Below are positions 1 through 8,642 of a DNA stretch of 54,788 nt, piece by piece. Each line of letters starts with the position of its first letter. The first letter of the stretch is position 1. A program made the translations under genes and the position numbers. The stretch comes from Deltaproteobacteria bacterium (GTDB lineage: Bacteria > Myxococcota_A > Polyangia > Haliangiales > Haliangiaceae). Location: positions 1-54,788 of the forward strand of contig JAIOQA010000282.1 in the NCBI GenBank assembly GCA_021413675.1, written 5' to 3'. The notes under the pieces are model-generated. The model did no database searches and was not told where the DNA came from. It saw only the letters and a program-made list of their open reading frames with translations.

Positions 1-2
1 CC

Positions 3-263
3 GCGCCCAACCAGCAGGGCACCTACCAGTATTCGCGCGCCGGCTGGTGTCCCGGCGCGATGGTCACGCCGTGGACCGCGGATCTCGCCGCGACCGCCGG
101 CGCGCTGCCGATCAGCTACGACGTCGCGACCTACGAGAACACCTGTCGGCCCGACGCGCCGACCTGCACCGGTTGCACTCTCGGCACCGGCTGCGACTAC
201 GACGGCGGCAACCACACCGAGCCGGGCTGGGAGCAGTCGGCGGTGCTGATCCTCTACAAGTAG
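3..263 (+). CDS. Peptide-N-glycosidase F-like protein, C-terminal fragment (partial at window edge)
   Basis: Only the last 86 residues lie in the window; the reading frame is open from the first bases. The visible part contains YSRAGWCPGA followed by a beta-rich stretch with paired cysteines (NTC, TCTGC, GTGCDYDGG) and ends in HTEPGWEQSAVLILYK. The R-A-G-W-C-P-G signature is typical of the C-terminal domain of peptide-N4-(N-acetyl-beta-glucosaminyl)asparagine amidase F (PNGase F) and of related copper-monooxygenase-like folds. Such proteins are secreted and remove N-glycans from glycoproteins. I infer an extracytoplasmic protein of that superfamily; catalytic activity cannot be judged because the N-terminal half is missing. 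A second, complete relative lies at 17652-18725. Confidence 0.6.
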   Translation, partial: APNQQGTYQYSRAGWCPGAMVTPWTADLAATAGALPISYDVATYENTCRPDAPTCTGCTLGTGCDYDGGNHTEPGWEQSAVLILYK

Positions 264-364
264 CGCGGCGACCGTCCGCTGGCGCACTTCGGTTCGCGCC
301 GATGATGCGGGTTCTCGATGCCCCTACCTGGTGCGCGCCGATCGGGTTGCGTAGGCTCGCACGC

Positions 365-952
365 ATGATCCGTCGTCCTCTCTTCGCGCTCGGTCTCCTC
401 GGGCTCGGCGTCGCGGCCGGTGCGTGTGGCGACGTCGCCGAGGCGCGCAGCGTGGTCTGCGGCGCGCAGCCGATCGCCGTGCTCCAGAACGGCGGCTTCG
501 ACGACTCGACGCCGCCGTGGGTGCAGACGCCGGTGACGCCGGCGCTCCTGTGCGGCGCGCCGACGATCACGCCCGATCAGGGCGCGCTCGCCGCGTGCCT
601 CGGCGCCACCGACAACGCGATGCAGGAGCTGTCGCAGACCGTCGCGCTGCCCGCCGGCGCGACCAGCGCGACCCTGCGCGGTCGGATCTGCATCGCCACC
701 GCCGAGGTCGATGCGGTCGATCGCGACGAGCTGACGATCGAGCTGGTGGACGGCGCCAACGTCGTGGCGACGCTCGGCCACTGGACCAACCAGCAGGGCG
801 CTTCGGCGTGCACGTTCATGAACGTCGATCTGTCGAGCGCGCTCACCGACGATCCGCCGACGGTCACGTTCCGCCTCCGCGCGGCGCTGAACGCCACGAT
901 GCCGACCAGCTTCTACGTCGACTCGCTGGCGCTGACGATCGGCTGCGACTGA
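365..952 (+). CDS. Putative secreted lipoprotein, unknown function
   Basis: This 195-residue protein starts at an ATG that gives a clean lipoprotein signal: MIRRPLF, a hydrophobic LGLLGLGV core, then lipobox AAGAC with the cysteine near residue 21. An in-frame ATG at 302 would place a non-signal extension in front, so 365 is preferred. The mature part has a motif NGGFDDSTPPWVQTP, then a beta-rich region with alternating hydrophobic residues, ending in SFYVDSLALTIGC. This resembles the carbohydrate-binding-module-like jelly-roll domains common in myxobacterial secreted proteins (N-GGFE...W openings and YVDDVSL endings). Substrate unknown. It follows the PNGase F-like fragment on the same strand, 101 bases downstream. 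Confidence 0.65.
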   Translation: MIRRPLFALGLLGLGVAAGACGDVAEARSVVCGAQPIAVLQNGGFDDSTPPWVQTPVTPALLCGAPTITPDQGALAACLGATDNAMQELSQTVALPAGATSATLRGRICIATAEVDAVDRDELTIELVDGANVVATLGHWTNQQGASACTFMNVDLSSALTDDPPTVTFRLRAALNATMPTSFYVDSLALTIGCD

Positions 953-985
953 GCCGTCACAGCAGCTGAGCGCGTCGAGCCCGGA

Positions 986-1699
986 TCACGGTGCGGCGCG
1001 GTAGCACTCGATCGCCTCGCCGGTCTGCTCGTGCAGCGCGGTCTCGACCGTGGCGTCGCGCTGCCAGCCGCGCTTCTGCAGCTCGGCCCGACACGCGTCG
1101 GTCACGCCAGGGCCGAGCACCTTCGGCTCGAGGCACGCGCCGTTCTGCGCGAACGCGGCGACGATCGCCGGCGGACAGCTCGCGCGCACGCGCACCGTGG
1201 CGTAGATCGCGGCGTCCGCGGCGTCGAGTTCGGGCGTCAGCGCGGTCACGTCGTAGCGATAGTGCTCGTACGACAGCACGCGGTCGGCCTGCGGGCTCGC
1301 GACCAGCGTCGCGACGAACCGCGGCGTGGTGCAGGTCGCGTAGAACCGCGTGTCGTCAGTCGATGGCGCGAGCTCGAAGCCGTCCTTGCACACCGCGCGC
1401 ATCGCGGTGCGCTGCGCCTCCCCCAGGCGCGTCGCCGAGTGCTCGACGTCGTCGCCCTCGGCGAGCGGGAACAGCACGACGATGACCTCCTCGGTGTGGC
1501 CGCCGGTCAGGTCGTAACCGCCCTCGACGGCGCGCTCGTCCCAGTGACCGGGCAGGGTCAGCGTCAGGTCGGGGTGATCGACGACGGTCCGGGCCGCGGC
1601 CGCCTGCCGCGGTGGTTTCGCACGCGGTGCCGCCGGTGGTGGCGTGGTCGCGCCGGGGCATGCAGCGAGGAGCAGCGAGACCGTGCAGGCGAGGCGCAT
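986..1699 (-). CDS. Putative lipoprotein, unknown function
   Basis: This 237-residue protein begins MRLACTVSLLLAACPGA, a short lipoprotein signal with lipobox LLAAC, followed by a Pro/Ala linker. The mature domain opens with HPDLTLTLPGHWDERAVEGGYDLTGG and alternates strands and helices; the strand-helix layout recalls the DcrB/LpqN-type fold of envelope lipoproteins, but no catalytic motif is visible, so this is a weak analogy. Four cysteines in the second half could form disulfides. It is convergent with the preceding lipoprotein (34 bases between stops). The next minus-strand gene (1731-3611) ends 31 bases upstream of this start, so the two may be cotranscribed. Confidence 0.6.
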   Translation of the reverse strand: MRLACTVSLLLAACPGATTPPPAAPRAKPPRQAAAARTVVDHPDLTLTLPGHWDERAVEGGYDLTGGHTEEVIVVLFPLAEGDDVEHSATRLGEAQRTAMRAVCKDGFELAPSTDDTRFYATCTTPRFVATLVASPQADRVLSYEHYRYDVTALTPELDAADAAIYATVRVRASCPPAIVAAFAQNGACLEPKVLGPGVTDACRAELQKRGWQRDATVETALHEQTGEAIECYRAAP

Positions 1700-1730
1700 C
1701 GCGGGAATCTACCCCGATGGCGGGCGGCGA

Positions 1731-3611
1731 TCAGCGCGGGGCCGGCGCGGGCGGGAGCAGCGCGTCGTCCGGGCGCGTGAGCTCGAGCGCGCTGTCGCGC
1801 CCCGGGCCGGTGTAGATCGTCAGCTTGCCGACCCGCGCAGCGGTCAGCGGCTCGCTCGCGGCGTCGCCGCCGGTGTGGTTGTTGGCCTGCACGCCCCAGA
1901 ACGGGCCGGCATCGAGCACGAGCCGGAGGCGGCTGCCCTTCGCGATCGATCGCGCGAAGAAGGTCATCGGCGGCAGCTCGATGCGCTCGAGCTTGTTCTT
2001 CACCAGCGGCACGCCAGCCACCCCACCGCCGCGGTACCGCAGGCGCAGCCCCGTGTCCGCGAGCTGGATCGCGCTGCCGTCGGGCAAGACCTCGTCCAGC
2101 TCTGCCCACAGGTCGGCGTCGGGCTGATCCGAGGAGACCTGCACGTGCACGCGCGGCCGCCCGCTGATCACGGTCGCGGCGTCGAAGGGCGCGGTCTGCA
2201 GCACGACCCGGCTCGCGCGGACCTTGTAGCTGTCGCGCTGATCGCGCAGGAACTCGGGGAACTCGGCCTCCAGCTCCTCGCTGGACGGGACCGCCAGGGG
2301 ATCCGACGTGAGCACCACCGCGCCCGCGTTCTTGACCTTGGCGCCGAGGCGCCCGGTGCGGCCGATGTCACCCGCGACCGCGCCGGCCACGTCGAGCTCG
2401 AAGCGCAGCGGGGTATTCTCGACGTGCGCGAGGTCGGGCGCGTGGATCCAGGTGTTGGTGCCCATCACGAACACGTTCACGCGATCCGGGAGCTGCTCCG
2501 GGCGCGGTCCGCCCTTGAGCACGTGGTCGTACCAGGCCTTGTGGAGCGCCTCCATGTCGAGCACCGCGCCCGGGCCGAAGGTCACGCCGCCGAGATCGGG
2601 CGTCGGGCGCCGCGTGCCGCTGTGGCTCCACGGCCCGATGAGCAACCAGTGGCGCGCGATCACCTCCGCCGCGCCGCTGGCCATGTGGCGCGCGTAGTAG
2701 GTCAGCGCGCCGAGCTGATCGGCGTCGTAGGCGCCGGTGATCGTGAGGACCGGGATGCGGAGCTTCGCGTAGTCGGCGGCGGTCGGCGTCATCGCCTGCC
2801 AGAAGGCGTCCTCGCGCGGGTGCTGGATCCACGTGCGGAACACCGTGCCGGTCGCGCCGGCGATGCCCTCCAGATCCTGGAACGATCCCTTCTGCGCGAA
2901 CAGCTGCATCGCGGCGTTGCGCCACAGCGCTTCGGAATCGAACATGCCCTGGTTCAGCGCCCGGCCATTCACGAACTGCAGCCACTGCAGCGCGTAGTTG
3001 AAGAACATGCCGTGGGCCTGCGGGTAGTCGACGCCGGGGTACACCGCGGCGGTCGGCGCGATCGCCTTCAGGTGCGGCGGCATCTCCTTGGCGGTCGTCC
3101 ACTGGGTGAAGCCGAGCCACGAGCCGCCCCACATCGCGACCTGGCCATCGCACCACGGCTGCTTCGCGGCCCACTCGACGAGGTCGTAGCCGTCGTGGGC
3201 CTCGACCTGACCGGGGACGAACCTGCCATCGGAGTTGCCGCGACCGCGGCTGTCCACCGCGACGAACACGTAGCCGTTCTGCGCGAAGTACACGCCCTGG
3301 CGCGCCGCGTGCGCCGCGATGTACGGCGTCATCGTGACGATCGCCGGCACGCGCTTGGTCTCCTTGGGATCGCGATAGACCGTGGCGCTGAGCGCCACGC
3401 CGTCGCGCATCGCGACCTTCTGATCCCACGCGATCCGGACCGGGATCCTCGCCCTGGCCGCCGCATCAGAGGTGGGCGCGTCCCCGCGCGCGGCGGGGGC
3501 GATGCCGAGGGCCAGCCCGAGCGCCGCGAGGGCGGCGAGCGGGCGAGGCCGTGGACGGGGGCGAGACGACGCGGGCGCGATCACGGGGGGCATCGGACCG
3601 GTCTTCGACAC
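1731..3611 (-). CDS. CocE/NonD-family hydrolase (X-Pro dipeptidyl-peptidase S15 type), secreted
   Basis: The 626-residue protein has a basic N-terminus followed by a hydrophobic stretch (LAALAALGLALGIAPAARG), a likely Sec signal peptide; a start at the ATG of residue 7 is equally good. The alpha/beta-hydrolase core begins at VAMRDGVALSATVYR (about residue 66), the opening motif of CocE/S15 enzymes. The nucleophile elbow is GGSWLG with Ser164, the acid is probably Asp in TGAYDADQ (about 295) and the histidine lies in GPWSHSG (about 330). The C-terminal third is the jelly-roll X-Pro DAP C-terminal domain (SRVVLQTAPF, then RPRVHVQVSSDQPDADLW). The family hydrolyses acyl esters, cephalosporin esters or X-Pro peptides; the substrate here is unknown. 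Length matches the family. Confidence 0.9.
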   Translation of the reverse strand: MSKTGPMPPVIAPASSRPRPRPRPLAALAALGLALGIAPAARGDAPTSDAAARARIPVRIAWDQKVAMRDGVALSATVYRDPKETKRVPAIVTMTPYIAAHAARQGVYFAQNGYVFVAVDSRGRGNSDGRFVPGQVEAHDGYDLVEWAAKQPWCDGQVAMWGGSWLGFTQWTTAKEMPPHLKAIAPTAAVYPGVDYPQAHGMFFNYALQWLQFVNGRALNQGMFDSEALWRNAAMQLFAQKGSFQDLEGIAGATGTVFRTWIQHPREDAFWQAMTPTAADYAKLRIPVLTITGAYDADQLGALTYYARHMASGAAEVIARHWLLIGPWSHSGTRRPTPDLGGVTFGPGAVLDMEALHKAWYDHVLKGGPRPEQLPDRVNVFVMGTNTWIHAPDLAHVENTPLRFELDVAGAVAGDIGRTGRLGAKVKNAGAVVLTSDPLAVPSSEELEAEFPEFLRDQRDSYKVRASRVVLQTAPFDAATVISGRPRVHVQVSSDQPDADLWAELDEVLPDGSAIQLADTGLRLRYRGGGVAGVPLVKNKLERIELPPMTFFARSIAKGSRLRLVLDAGPFWGVQANNHTGGDAASEPLTAARVGKLTIYTGPGRDSALELTRPDDALLPPAPAPR

Positions 3612-3662
3612 CCGCGCGCCGCGGTTGCGTGAACCGGGGGGAATCCGCTCGTCGCGCTCCGA

Positions 3663-4682
3663 TCAGGTCAGCGCGAACACGGCGGCGGCGAGCAGCACGC
3701 CGATCGCCGTGGCCAGCAGCAGCGCGCGGCTCACGCGGGTCACGCGCCGGCGGCGCCGGGCGCGCGTGCGTCCCGCGGTGGCGTCGCTCAAGGCGAGGAC
3801 CTCGGCGCGCGCGGGGACCGTGAAGCCGGAGCGCGACGCGACCGCCGTCATCTCCTCGATCGGGATCGCGTCGGTGGGCGTCTCGACGGCGATCGGCGGC
3901 GGGCTCGCCACGACGCTCGGTCGCGGCGGCGCCACGCCCGGCAGCGTGGTCGCGCGCGCGATGGCGGCGGCCGGCGCGAACACCGCGCGCGCGTCGGAGT
4001 CGAGCCACTGCTCGACGACCGCGACCAGGCCGACCGGCGAGGTCCCGCGCGGAAACCGCACGCGCATCGCGTCGGGCGCGCCCTGCCGCACGCGCGGCCA
4101 GCCCTGGATGTCGAGGTCGAGCGCCGGTGCGCTGACGCGGAAGCGCGCGTCGGTCCAGTCGAACACCTGGACGATCGCGTCGTCGTCGTAGAAGCCGTTG
4201 AGCTCGACGTGCTTGAGCTCGCCGGCGTGATACGTGAGCTGCGCGCGATCGTCGCGCGAGACCATCGTGATCGTGCAGCTGAGCGCGTGCACCTCGCAGT
4301 GGCGCATGAGCGCCTTGAGCGGGACGCGCTCGACCTCGCCCTCGCTCACGCTGGTGCCGCCGAGCTCGCCGGTGAGATCGGGCAGGCGCTGGGTGAGCTC
4401 GTACCAGCCGTCGACGAGCTGACGCAGATCGCGGACCGCGCGCGCGCCGGTGGCGTCGCCGAACTGCGCCGCGACGATCGTGCCGGCGCGCAGCTCGATC
4501 CGCCCGGTGACGCCGCCGCACTCGACGTCGATCGCGCCGGTCACCTGGTGGCGCAGGCACGCGGCCAGCAGCCCGTCGAGGGGCACGTCGGCGAACGAAC
4601 CGCCGAGGTGGTTGCGCGAGACGTAGACAGGAGCCGTCGACAACCGGGCCATTGCGCGGAGCAGGAGCGAATCCCGTGCCAC
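3663..4682 (-). CDS. DUF4388 (PATAN-like) domain protein with C-terminal transmembrane anchor
   Basis: 339 residues from a GTG start; the ATG at 4652 (MARLSTAPVYV) is an alternative. Residues about 24-120 read LGGSFADVPLDGLLAACLRHQVTGAI-type sequence followed by GRIELRAGTIVAAQFG and ELTQRLPDL, the pattern of DUF4388, a regulatory domain found with response regulators and kinases in myxobacteria and cyanobacteria. A second, more diverged copy may follow at about 130-220 (VPLKALMRHCEVH, AGELKHVELNG). A Pro/Ala-rich linker precedes basic residues (TRARRRRRVTRV) and a single C-terminal hydrophobic helix (ALLLATAIGVLLAAAVFAL), so it is probably tail-anchored in the inner membrane facing the cytoplasm. 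Partner unknown. Confidence 0.7.
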   Translation of the reverse strand: MARDSLLLRAMARLSTAPVYVSRNHLGGSFADVPLDGLLAACLRHQVTGAIDVECGGVTGRIELRAGTIVAAQFGDATGARAVRDLRQLVDGWYELTQRLPDLTGELGGTSVSEGEVERVPLKALMRHCEVHALSCTITMVSRDDRAQLTYHAGELKHVELNGFYDDDAIVQVFDWTDARFRVSAPALDLDIQGWPRVRQGAPDAMRVRFPRGTSPVGLVAVVEQWLDSDARAVFAPAAAIARATTLPGVAPPRPSVVASPPPIAVETPTDAIPIEEMTAVASRSGFTVPARAEVLALSDATAGRTRARRRRRVTRVSRALLLATAIGVLLAAAVFALT

Positions 4683-4982
4683 GCGCGCCGCGACCAGCGA
4701 ACGCTGCCTTCGCGCGAGAATCGTGTGCGCCCTCGCCGCGGTTTCTGGCTACCGCGGGCGCCACCTCTCCGGATCTCGGAGTTGAGCCCCGCTACATGTT
4801 CTGGATCGCGCAACCTTGGTTTTCGCAGGAGTGCGCGCCGGGTTGCGGTCGTCCGGTTCGCGAAAAAAACGTCGGGTCCGGTGCCCCTCCCACGCCTTGA
4901 CGAGAACTTTCTTGCGACCGTCTCGGCAGGGCGCCGATGTGGTTCAACCTCGCCGACTCATTGCGTTAACATGTCGATTTTC
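4683..4982. other. Intergenic region, no gene seen
   Basis: About 300 bases between the divergent DUF4388 gene and the regulatory sites of the beta-oxidation operon. It is AT-richer than its surroundings towards the right end. Short open frames here have no start context or recognisable protein. It probably holds the promoter of the DUF4388 gene, but I cannot point to clear boxes. Confidence 0.5.
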
Positions 4983-5006
4983 TGAGTGTTTACAGACTCT
5001 TTGACA
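4983..5006 (+). promoter_or_regulatory. Candidate TetR-type operator overlapping a -35 box, upstream of the beta-oxidation operon
   Basis: TGAGTGTTTACAGAC (4983-4997) followed by TCTTTGACA. The 24 bases match the sequence in front of the tetR gene (51664-51687) at 20 of 24 positions; the shared core is TGAGTGTnTAC..AC then TCTTTG.CA. The last six bases, TTGACA (5001-5006), are a perfect -35 box; a weak -10 such as TACAAA (5022-5027) lies 15 bases further on. Binding here would block polymerase. Start of the controlled gene is 5063. The match is seen directly; TetR binding is inference. Confidence 0.5.
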
Positions 5007-5029
5007 CATACGCGCAAGATTTACAAATT

Positions 5030-5045
5030 GACAACCCGGGTTGTC
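5030..5045. promoter_or_regulatory. Perfect 16-bp palindrome, candidate operator
   Basis: GACAACCCGGGTTGTC is a perfect inverted repeat with no spacer, lying 17 bases before the start of the 3-hydroxyacyl-CoA dehydrogenase gene and just after the likely -10 region. Position and symmetry suit a repressor site, separate from the TGAGT-type operator at 4983. The binding protein is unknown. Confidence 0.45.
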
Positions 5046-5062
5046 TCGTCCGAGATGAAGAC

Positions 5063-6364
5063 ATGGCGAGAGCGATCCGCAGAGTCGTCGTGCTCGGGGC
5101 CAATGGCGCGATGGGGGCGGGCAGTGGTGCCGTCTTCGCCGCGGCCGGCATCCCCACCACGTTCCTGGCCCGCACCCGCGACAAGGCCGCTGCCGGTCGC
5201 ACGCGCGCCGAGCAGCTGGTCAAGTCGACCGCGATCGGCGCGCTGATCTCGGTCGGCTCGTACGAGGAGGATCTCGCGCGCGAGGTCGCCGCGGCCGATC
5301 TGGTGTTCGAGGCGGTGTCCGAGGACATCGCGATCAAGCGCGACTTCTTCGCGTGGGTCGACTCCGTCCGGAAGCCGGACAGCATCATCGCGACCGTGTC
5401 GTCGGGCCTGTCGATCGCCGCGATGTGCGCCGATTGCAGCGAGAGCTTCCGCCGCCACTTCCTCGGCTGGCACTTCTTCAACCCGCCCACGGTGATCGTC
5501 GGCTGCGAGCTCATCCCGCACGCCGGCACCGATCCGGCGGTGCTCGCGTTCTCGCGCGAGCTGATGGCCGGCCCGCTCGGCCGCGAGGTGGTCGAGACCG
5601 CCGACACGCCGGCGTTCGCTGGCAACCGCGTCGGCTTCAAGGTGCTCAACGAGGTCGCGCAGCTCGCCGAGATCCACGGCGTGGCGTACATGGACGCGCT
5701 CATCGGCCCGCACACCGGCCGCGCGATGCCGCCGCTCGCGACCGTCGACTTCGTCGGCTGGGACGTCCACCAGGCGATCGTCGACAACCTCCACGCCCAC
5801 ACCGCCGACGAGGCCCACGCCGCGTTCCACCTGCCGGCGTACATGCAGCGGCTGATCGCCGCGGGGCACCTCGGCAACAAGACGCCGGACCGCGGCGGCT
5901 TCTTCCGCACCGAGGGCAAGGGCAAGACCGCCACCCGGCTCGTGCTCGATCCCGCGCGCGGCGAGTACATCCCGCTGGCGCCGGTCGCGCTGCCGCCGTT
6001 CGTCGATGCGATGAAGACCATGCTGCGCGTCGGTCGCTACCGCGAGGCGATGGACGTCATGTGCGCCGCCGAGGGCACCGCCGCCGATCTCATGCGCCAG
6101 GTCGTGCTCGGCTACGTCAGCTACGGCCTCAACCGCGTCGGCGAGGTCGTGGCCAAGGCCCGCGACGTCGATCGCATCATGGGCTTCGGCTTCAACTGGG
6201 CGCCGCCCAGCGTCCTGGTCGACGCGATCGGTCCGCGCCGCGTCGTCGGGCTGCTCGAGCGCGCGCGCCTGCCGGTGCCGCGCGTGATCATCGACGTCGC
6301 CGAGCGCAGCCTGCCGCTGTTCGTCGAGCCCGACGTCGATCGCGGCCGGTTCTTCTTCGCCTGA
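5063..6364 (+). CDS. 3-hydroxyacyl-CoA dehydrogenase
   Basis: 433 residues. The N-terminus [19 protein letters not shown] (residues 8-26) is a Rossmann NAD-binding loop of the GxGxMG type; HFFNPP (about residue 140) and [20 protein letters not shown] (just after residue 180) are the hallmark motifs of the NAD and first C-terminal domains of FadB-type dehydrogenases, and a second C-terminal domain fills the rest. It lacks an enoyl-CoA hydratase domain. Expected reaction: oxidation of L-3-hydroxyacyl-CoA to 3-ketoacyl-CoA with NAD+ in fatty-acid or aromatic-acid beta-oxidation. The thiolase gene starts 29 bases downstream, supplying the next step. The upstream region has two candidate operators (4983-5006 and 5030-5045), suggesting ligand-responsive repression. 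Confidence 0.9.
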   Translation: MARAIRRVVVLGANGAMGAGSGAVFAAAGIPTTFLARTRDKAAAGRTRAEQLVKSTAIGALISVGSYEEDLAREVAAADLVFEAVSEDIAIKRDFFAWVDSVRKPDSIIATVSSGLSIAAMCADCSESFRRHFLGWHFFNPPTVIVGCELIPHAGTDPAVLAFSRELMAGPLGREVVETADTPAFAGNRVGFKVLNEVAQLAEIHGVAYMDALIGPHTGRAMPPLATVDFVGWDVHQAIVDNLHAHTADEAHAAFHLPAYMQRLIAAGHLGNKTPDRGGFFRTEGKGKTATRLVLDPARGEYIPLAPVALPPFVDAMKTMLRVGRYREAMDVMCAAEGTAADLMRQVVLGYVSYGLNRVGEVVAKARDVDRIMGFGFNWAPPSVLVDAIGPRRVVGLLERARLPVPRVIIDVAERSLPLFVEPDVDRGRFFFA

Positions 6365-6393
6365 TTCCGTCCCGTCTGCGCAGGAGCGATCCA

Positions 6394-7626
6394 ATGACCC
6401 AGCCCATCTACATTCTCGGCGGTCACCAGACCGACTTCGCCCGCAACTGGACCAAGGAGGGCAAGCACATCTCCGCGATGATGCGCGAGGCGGTGCAAGG
6501 CGCCCTCGAGGCCACCGGCGTCGAGCCCCGCGAAATCGAGGTCGGCCACGTCGGCAACTTCGCCGCCGAGCTCTACGCGATGCAGGGCCACCTCGGCGCC
6601 TTCCTCGTCGACATCGATCCGGCGTTCCAGGGCCTGCCCACCGGCCGTCACGAGGCCGCGTGCGCCTCGGGATCGATCGCGCTCCTCGCCGCATCGGCGG
6701 AGCTCGAGGCCGGGCGCTACGGCTGCGCGCTGGTCGTCGGCGTCGAGCAGATGAAGACCGTCAGCCCCGCGACCGGCGGCGACTTTCTCGGCACCGCGGC
6801 CTGGTACGAGGTCGAGGCCAAGGGCGTCGAGTTCCCGTTCCCCAAGCTGTTCGGCCGGCTCGGCGACGAGTACGAGCGGCGCTACGGCCTCAAGGACGAG
6901 CACCTCGCGCACATCTCGGCGGTCAACTACGCCAACGCCAAGCGCAACCCGCGCGCGCAGACCCGCACCTGGTACATGAGCGAGGCGCACGCCTGCGGCG
7001 AGGACGCGTACAACAGCAAGATCGGTGGTCGCATCAAGATCAGCGACTGCTCGCAGGTCACCGACGGCGCCGTCGCGGTGATCCTCGCGACCGCGCCGTT
7101 CGCCGCTGCCTGGGCCGCGCGCCGCGGCATCGCGCTCGCCGACGTCCCGCGCCTGACCGGCTGGGGCCACCGCACCGCGGCGCTGCGCTTCGACGACAAG
7201 GTCGCCGCCAGCGCCGGCTCGCCCTACGTGCTGCCCCACACCCGCACGGCGATCACCGACGCGTACCGCCGCGCGGGCATCGCCGACTGCTGGGCGCTCG
7301 ATGGCATCGAGACCCACGACTGCTTCACGACCTCCGAGTACATGGCGATCGATCACTTCGGCCTGACCGCGCCCGGCGAGGCGTGGAAGGCGATCGAGGA
7401 GCGCGTGATCGACTTCGACGGCAAGCTGCCGATCAACCCGAGCGGCGGCCTCATCGGCGCCGGCCACCCGGTCGGCGCGACCGGCGTGCGCCAGCTGCTC
7501 GACTGCGCGCTGCAGGTGAGCGGCAAGGCGGGGCGCTACCAGGTCGCGCGCAAGCACAAGCGCTTCGCGATGCTCAACATCGGCGGCAGCGGCACGACCA
7601 GCTGCGTGTTCGTCGTCGAGGCGTAG
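6394..7626 (+). CDS. Acetyl-CoA acetyltransferase, SCP-x type thiolase
   Basis: 410 residues; ATG preceded by CAGGAG eight bases upstream. The nucleophilic cysteine is Cys90 in [19 protein letters not shown] and [17 protein letters not shown] carry the HDCF and GHPxGATG motifs of the SCP-2/SCP-x thiolase branch. The C-terminal motif is [10 protein letters not shown] rather than the CxG loop of classical FadA, as in other SCP-x-type enzymes. The enzyme should cleave 3-ketoacyl-CoA with CoA. It is co-directional with and 29 bases after the dehydrogenase gene, so the pair covers the last two steps of a beta-oxidation spiral. Start choice rests on the Shine-Dalgarno and on the family's MxxxxYIxGxxxTxF opening (here [15 protein letters not shown]). 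Confidence 0.9.
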   Translation: MTQPIYILGGHQTDFARNWTKEGKHISAMMREAVQGALEATGVEPREIEVGHVGNFAAELYAMQGHLGAFLVDIDPAFQGLPTGRHEAACASGSIALLAASAELEAGRYGCALVVGVEQMKTVSPATGGDFLGTAAWYEVEAKGVEFPFPKLFGRLGDEYERRYGLKDEHLAHISAVNYANAKRNPRAQTRTWYMSEAHACGEDAYNSKIGGRIKISDCSQVTDGAVAVILATAPFAAAWAARRGIALADVPRLTGWGHRTAALRFDDKVAASAGSPYVLPHTRTAITDAYRRAGIADCWALDGIETHDCFTTSEYMAIDHFGLTAPGEAWKAIEERVIDFDGKLPINPSGGLIGAGHPVGATGVRQLLDCALQVSGKAGRYQVARKHKRFAMLNIGGSGTTSCVFVVEA

Positions 7627-7666
7627 GCGGGCGCCGCGACGCGCCGTGCTATCGTGATCGCCGCGC

Positions 7667-8098
7667 ATGCGGTTGCCACACGGGGTCACCGGGTTCGACG
7701 CGGCGCCGAGACGGTTCGCGGCCGAGTTCAAGGCGACGTGCTTCGCGGTCGCGCGGTCGCTGCACGGCCGGCTGGAGGCGATCGCGAACGAGCGAACGCC
7801 GGAGCGCGGCTATCACCTCGCCACGCTCGCGCTGCGCCGCGGACGAGTGATCGTCCTGTGCAACGCGTTTCACCCGCTGATCGCGTTCCGGGTCGACGAA
7901 CGGTCACCCTTCGTCGACGATCCCGAGCTGGCGGAGGTCTTCGCGTCGCTGGGTGCGTTCGTGGCGATCCCGAGCGCGGTGCTCAACGGCCCGCCGGACG
8001 CCGCGGCGCTCGCGGATCTCGGCGAGCAGGAACTCGACCAGATGCGCTACTGGAAGCCCCGGACCCTGGGCGCGATCGTGTTCAATCACTGGGATTGA
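7667..8098 (+). CDS. Conserved-looking hypothetical protein
   Basis: 143 residues beginning MRLPHGVTGF, starting 40 bases after the thiolase stop. No family recognised. The sequence looks like a folded soluble alpha/beta protein: a helical segment (RFAAEFKATCFAVARSL), a strand pair (YHLATLALRRGRVIVLCN), then FHPLIAFRV, a helix (DPELAEVFASLGAF) and a C-terminal YWKPRTLGAIVFNHWD. It has no signal peptide or membrane segment and uses the same strongly GC-rich codons as its neighbours, which supports it being a gene. Being last in the fatty-acid operon suggests, but does not show, a link. Confidence 0.55.
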   Translation: MRLPHGVTGFDAAPRRFAAEFKATCFAVARSLHGRLEAIANERTPERGYHLATLALRRGRVIVLCNAFHPLIAFRVDERSPFVDDPELAEVFASLGAFVAIPSAVLNGPPDAAALADLGEQELDQMRYWKPRTLGAIVFNHWD

Positions 8099-8114
8099 TC
8101 GGTTGCTGGTGCGG

Positions 8115-8189
8115 TGCGCAGGACAGGACTCGAACCCGCTACCTTCGAGGTCATTACTCTCGACGCTCTACCTGGTGAGCTACCTGCGC
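8115..8189 (-). tRNA. tRNA-like sequence with an aberrant anticodon loop (possible pseudo-tRNA)
   Basis: Read on the minus strand, it has a perfect 7-bp acceptor stem (GCGCAGG/CCTGCGC), a D arm (GCTC-ACCAGGTA-GAGC), a T arm with loop TTCGAGT and stem GCGGG/CCTGT (two G-U pairs), and a discriminator A; no CCA is encoded. The anticodon arm is irregular: the best 5-bp stem TCGAG/CTCGA leaves a 9-base loop (AGTAATGAC). Read as a 7-base loop the anticodon would be AAT with an A-C mismatch closing the loop, which is not used by bacteria. So the fold is clearly tRNA-derived but the isotype is undetermined. It lies 24 bases downstream of the gene at 8214-8642 on the same strand. Confidence 0.55.
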
Positions 8190-8213
8190 GTGGGGCCTCG
8201 CGGCCCGGTGATT

Positions 8214-8642
8214 TCACACGCGCGGCCAGGATAGCGGGTCCTCGTCCACCGGGTGAACCGGCAGCATCCCGCGCCGCAGCGCCGCGAGGGTCGCGACGTG
8301 AGAGAGCCGCGCGGCCCGGGCGCACGGCCCGCATCGCGTGTACTCCAGCTCGGTGAGCCAGGCCGCTTGCGCCTCGAGAGTTGCGAAGCGCGTGCCGTGC
8401 AGCCGCCCGCGCTGGTGGGCGCGCTCGACGTGCAGCAGGTTGGCGACCACCCGCAGCCGCGCGCGCATCGCCTGCGCGTCGCGCACGGTCATGCCGCGCG
8501 CTACCCATGCGGCCTCGTCGCGGTGATCGTGCCCGAGGGCGCGCCGCAGCCGCGCGATCATCGGGTCGATGCGCGCCAGCAGCGCGCGCGCGTCGAGGGC
8601 GGGGCCGGTGGGCCATTCCAGGATCGGATCCGTGTCCATCAT
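8214..8642 (-). CDS. Hypothetical protein, translationally coupled to PTH2-like gene
   Basis: 142 residues starting MMDTDPILEWPTG; the ATGATG start overlaps the TGA of the upstream gene (8639-9007), so translation is probably coupled. The protein is mostly helical and rich in Arg and Ala, with a region RLRRALGHDHRDEAAWVARGMTV-like in the middle and a CGPC pair (ELEYTRCGPCARAARLS) near residue 115 that could bind metal or form a disulfide. It ends in HPVDEDPLSWPRV. I recognise no family. An extended upstream frame exists but would run through the upstream gene and is unlikely. Downstream on the same strand is the tRNA-like element. Confidence 0.5.
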   Translation of the reverse strand: MMDTDPILEWPTGPALDARALLARIDPMIARLRRALGHDHRDEAAWVARGMTVRDAQAMRARLRVVANLLHVERAHQRGRLHGTRFATLEAQAAWLTELEYTRCGPCARAARLSHVATLAALRRGMLPVHPVDEDPLSWPRV

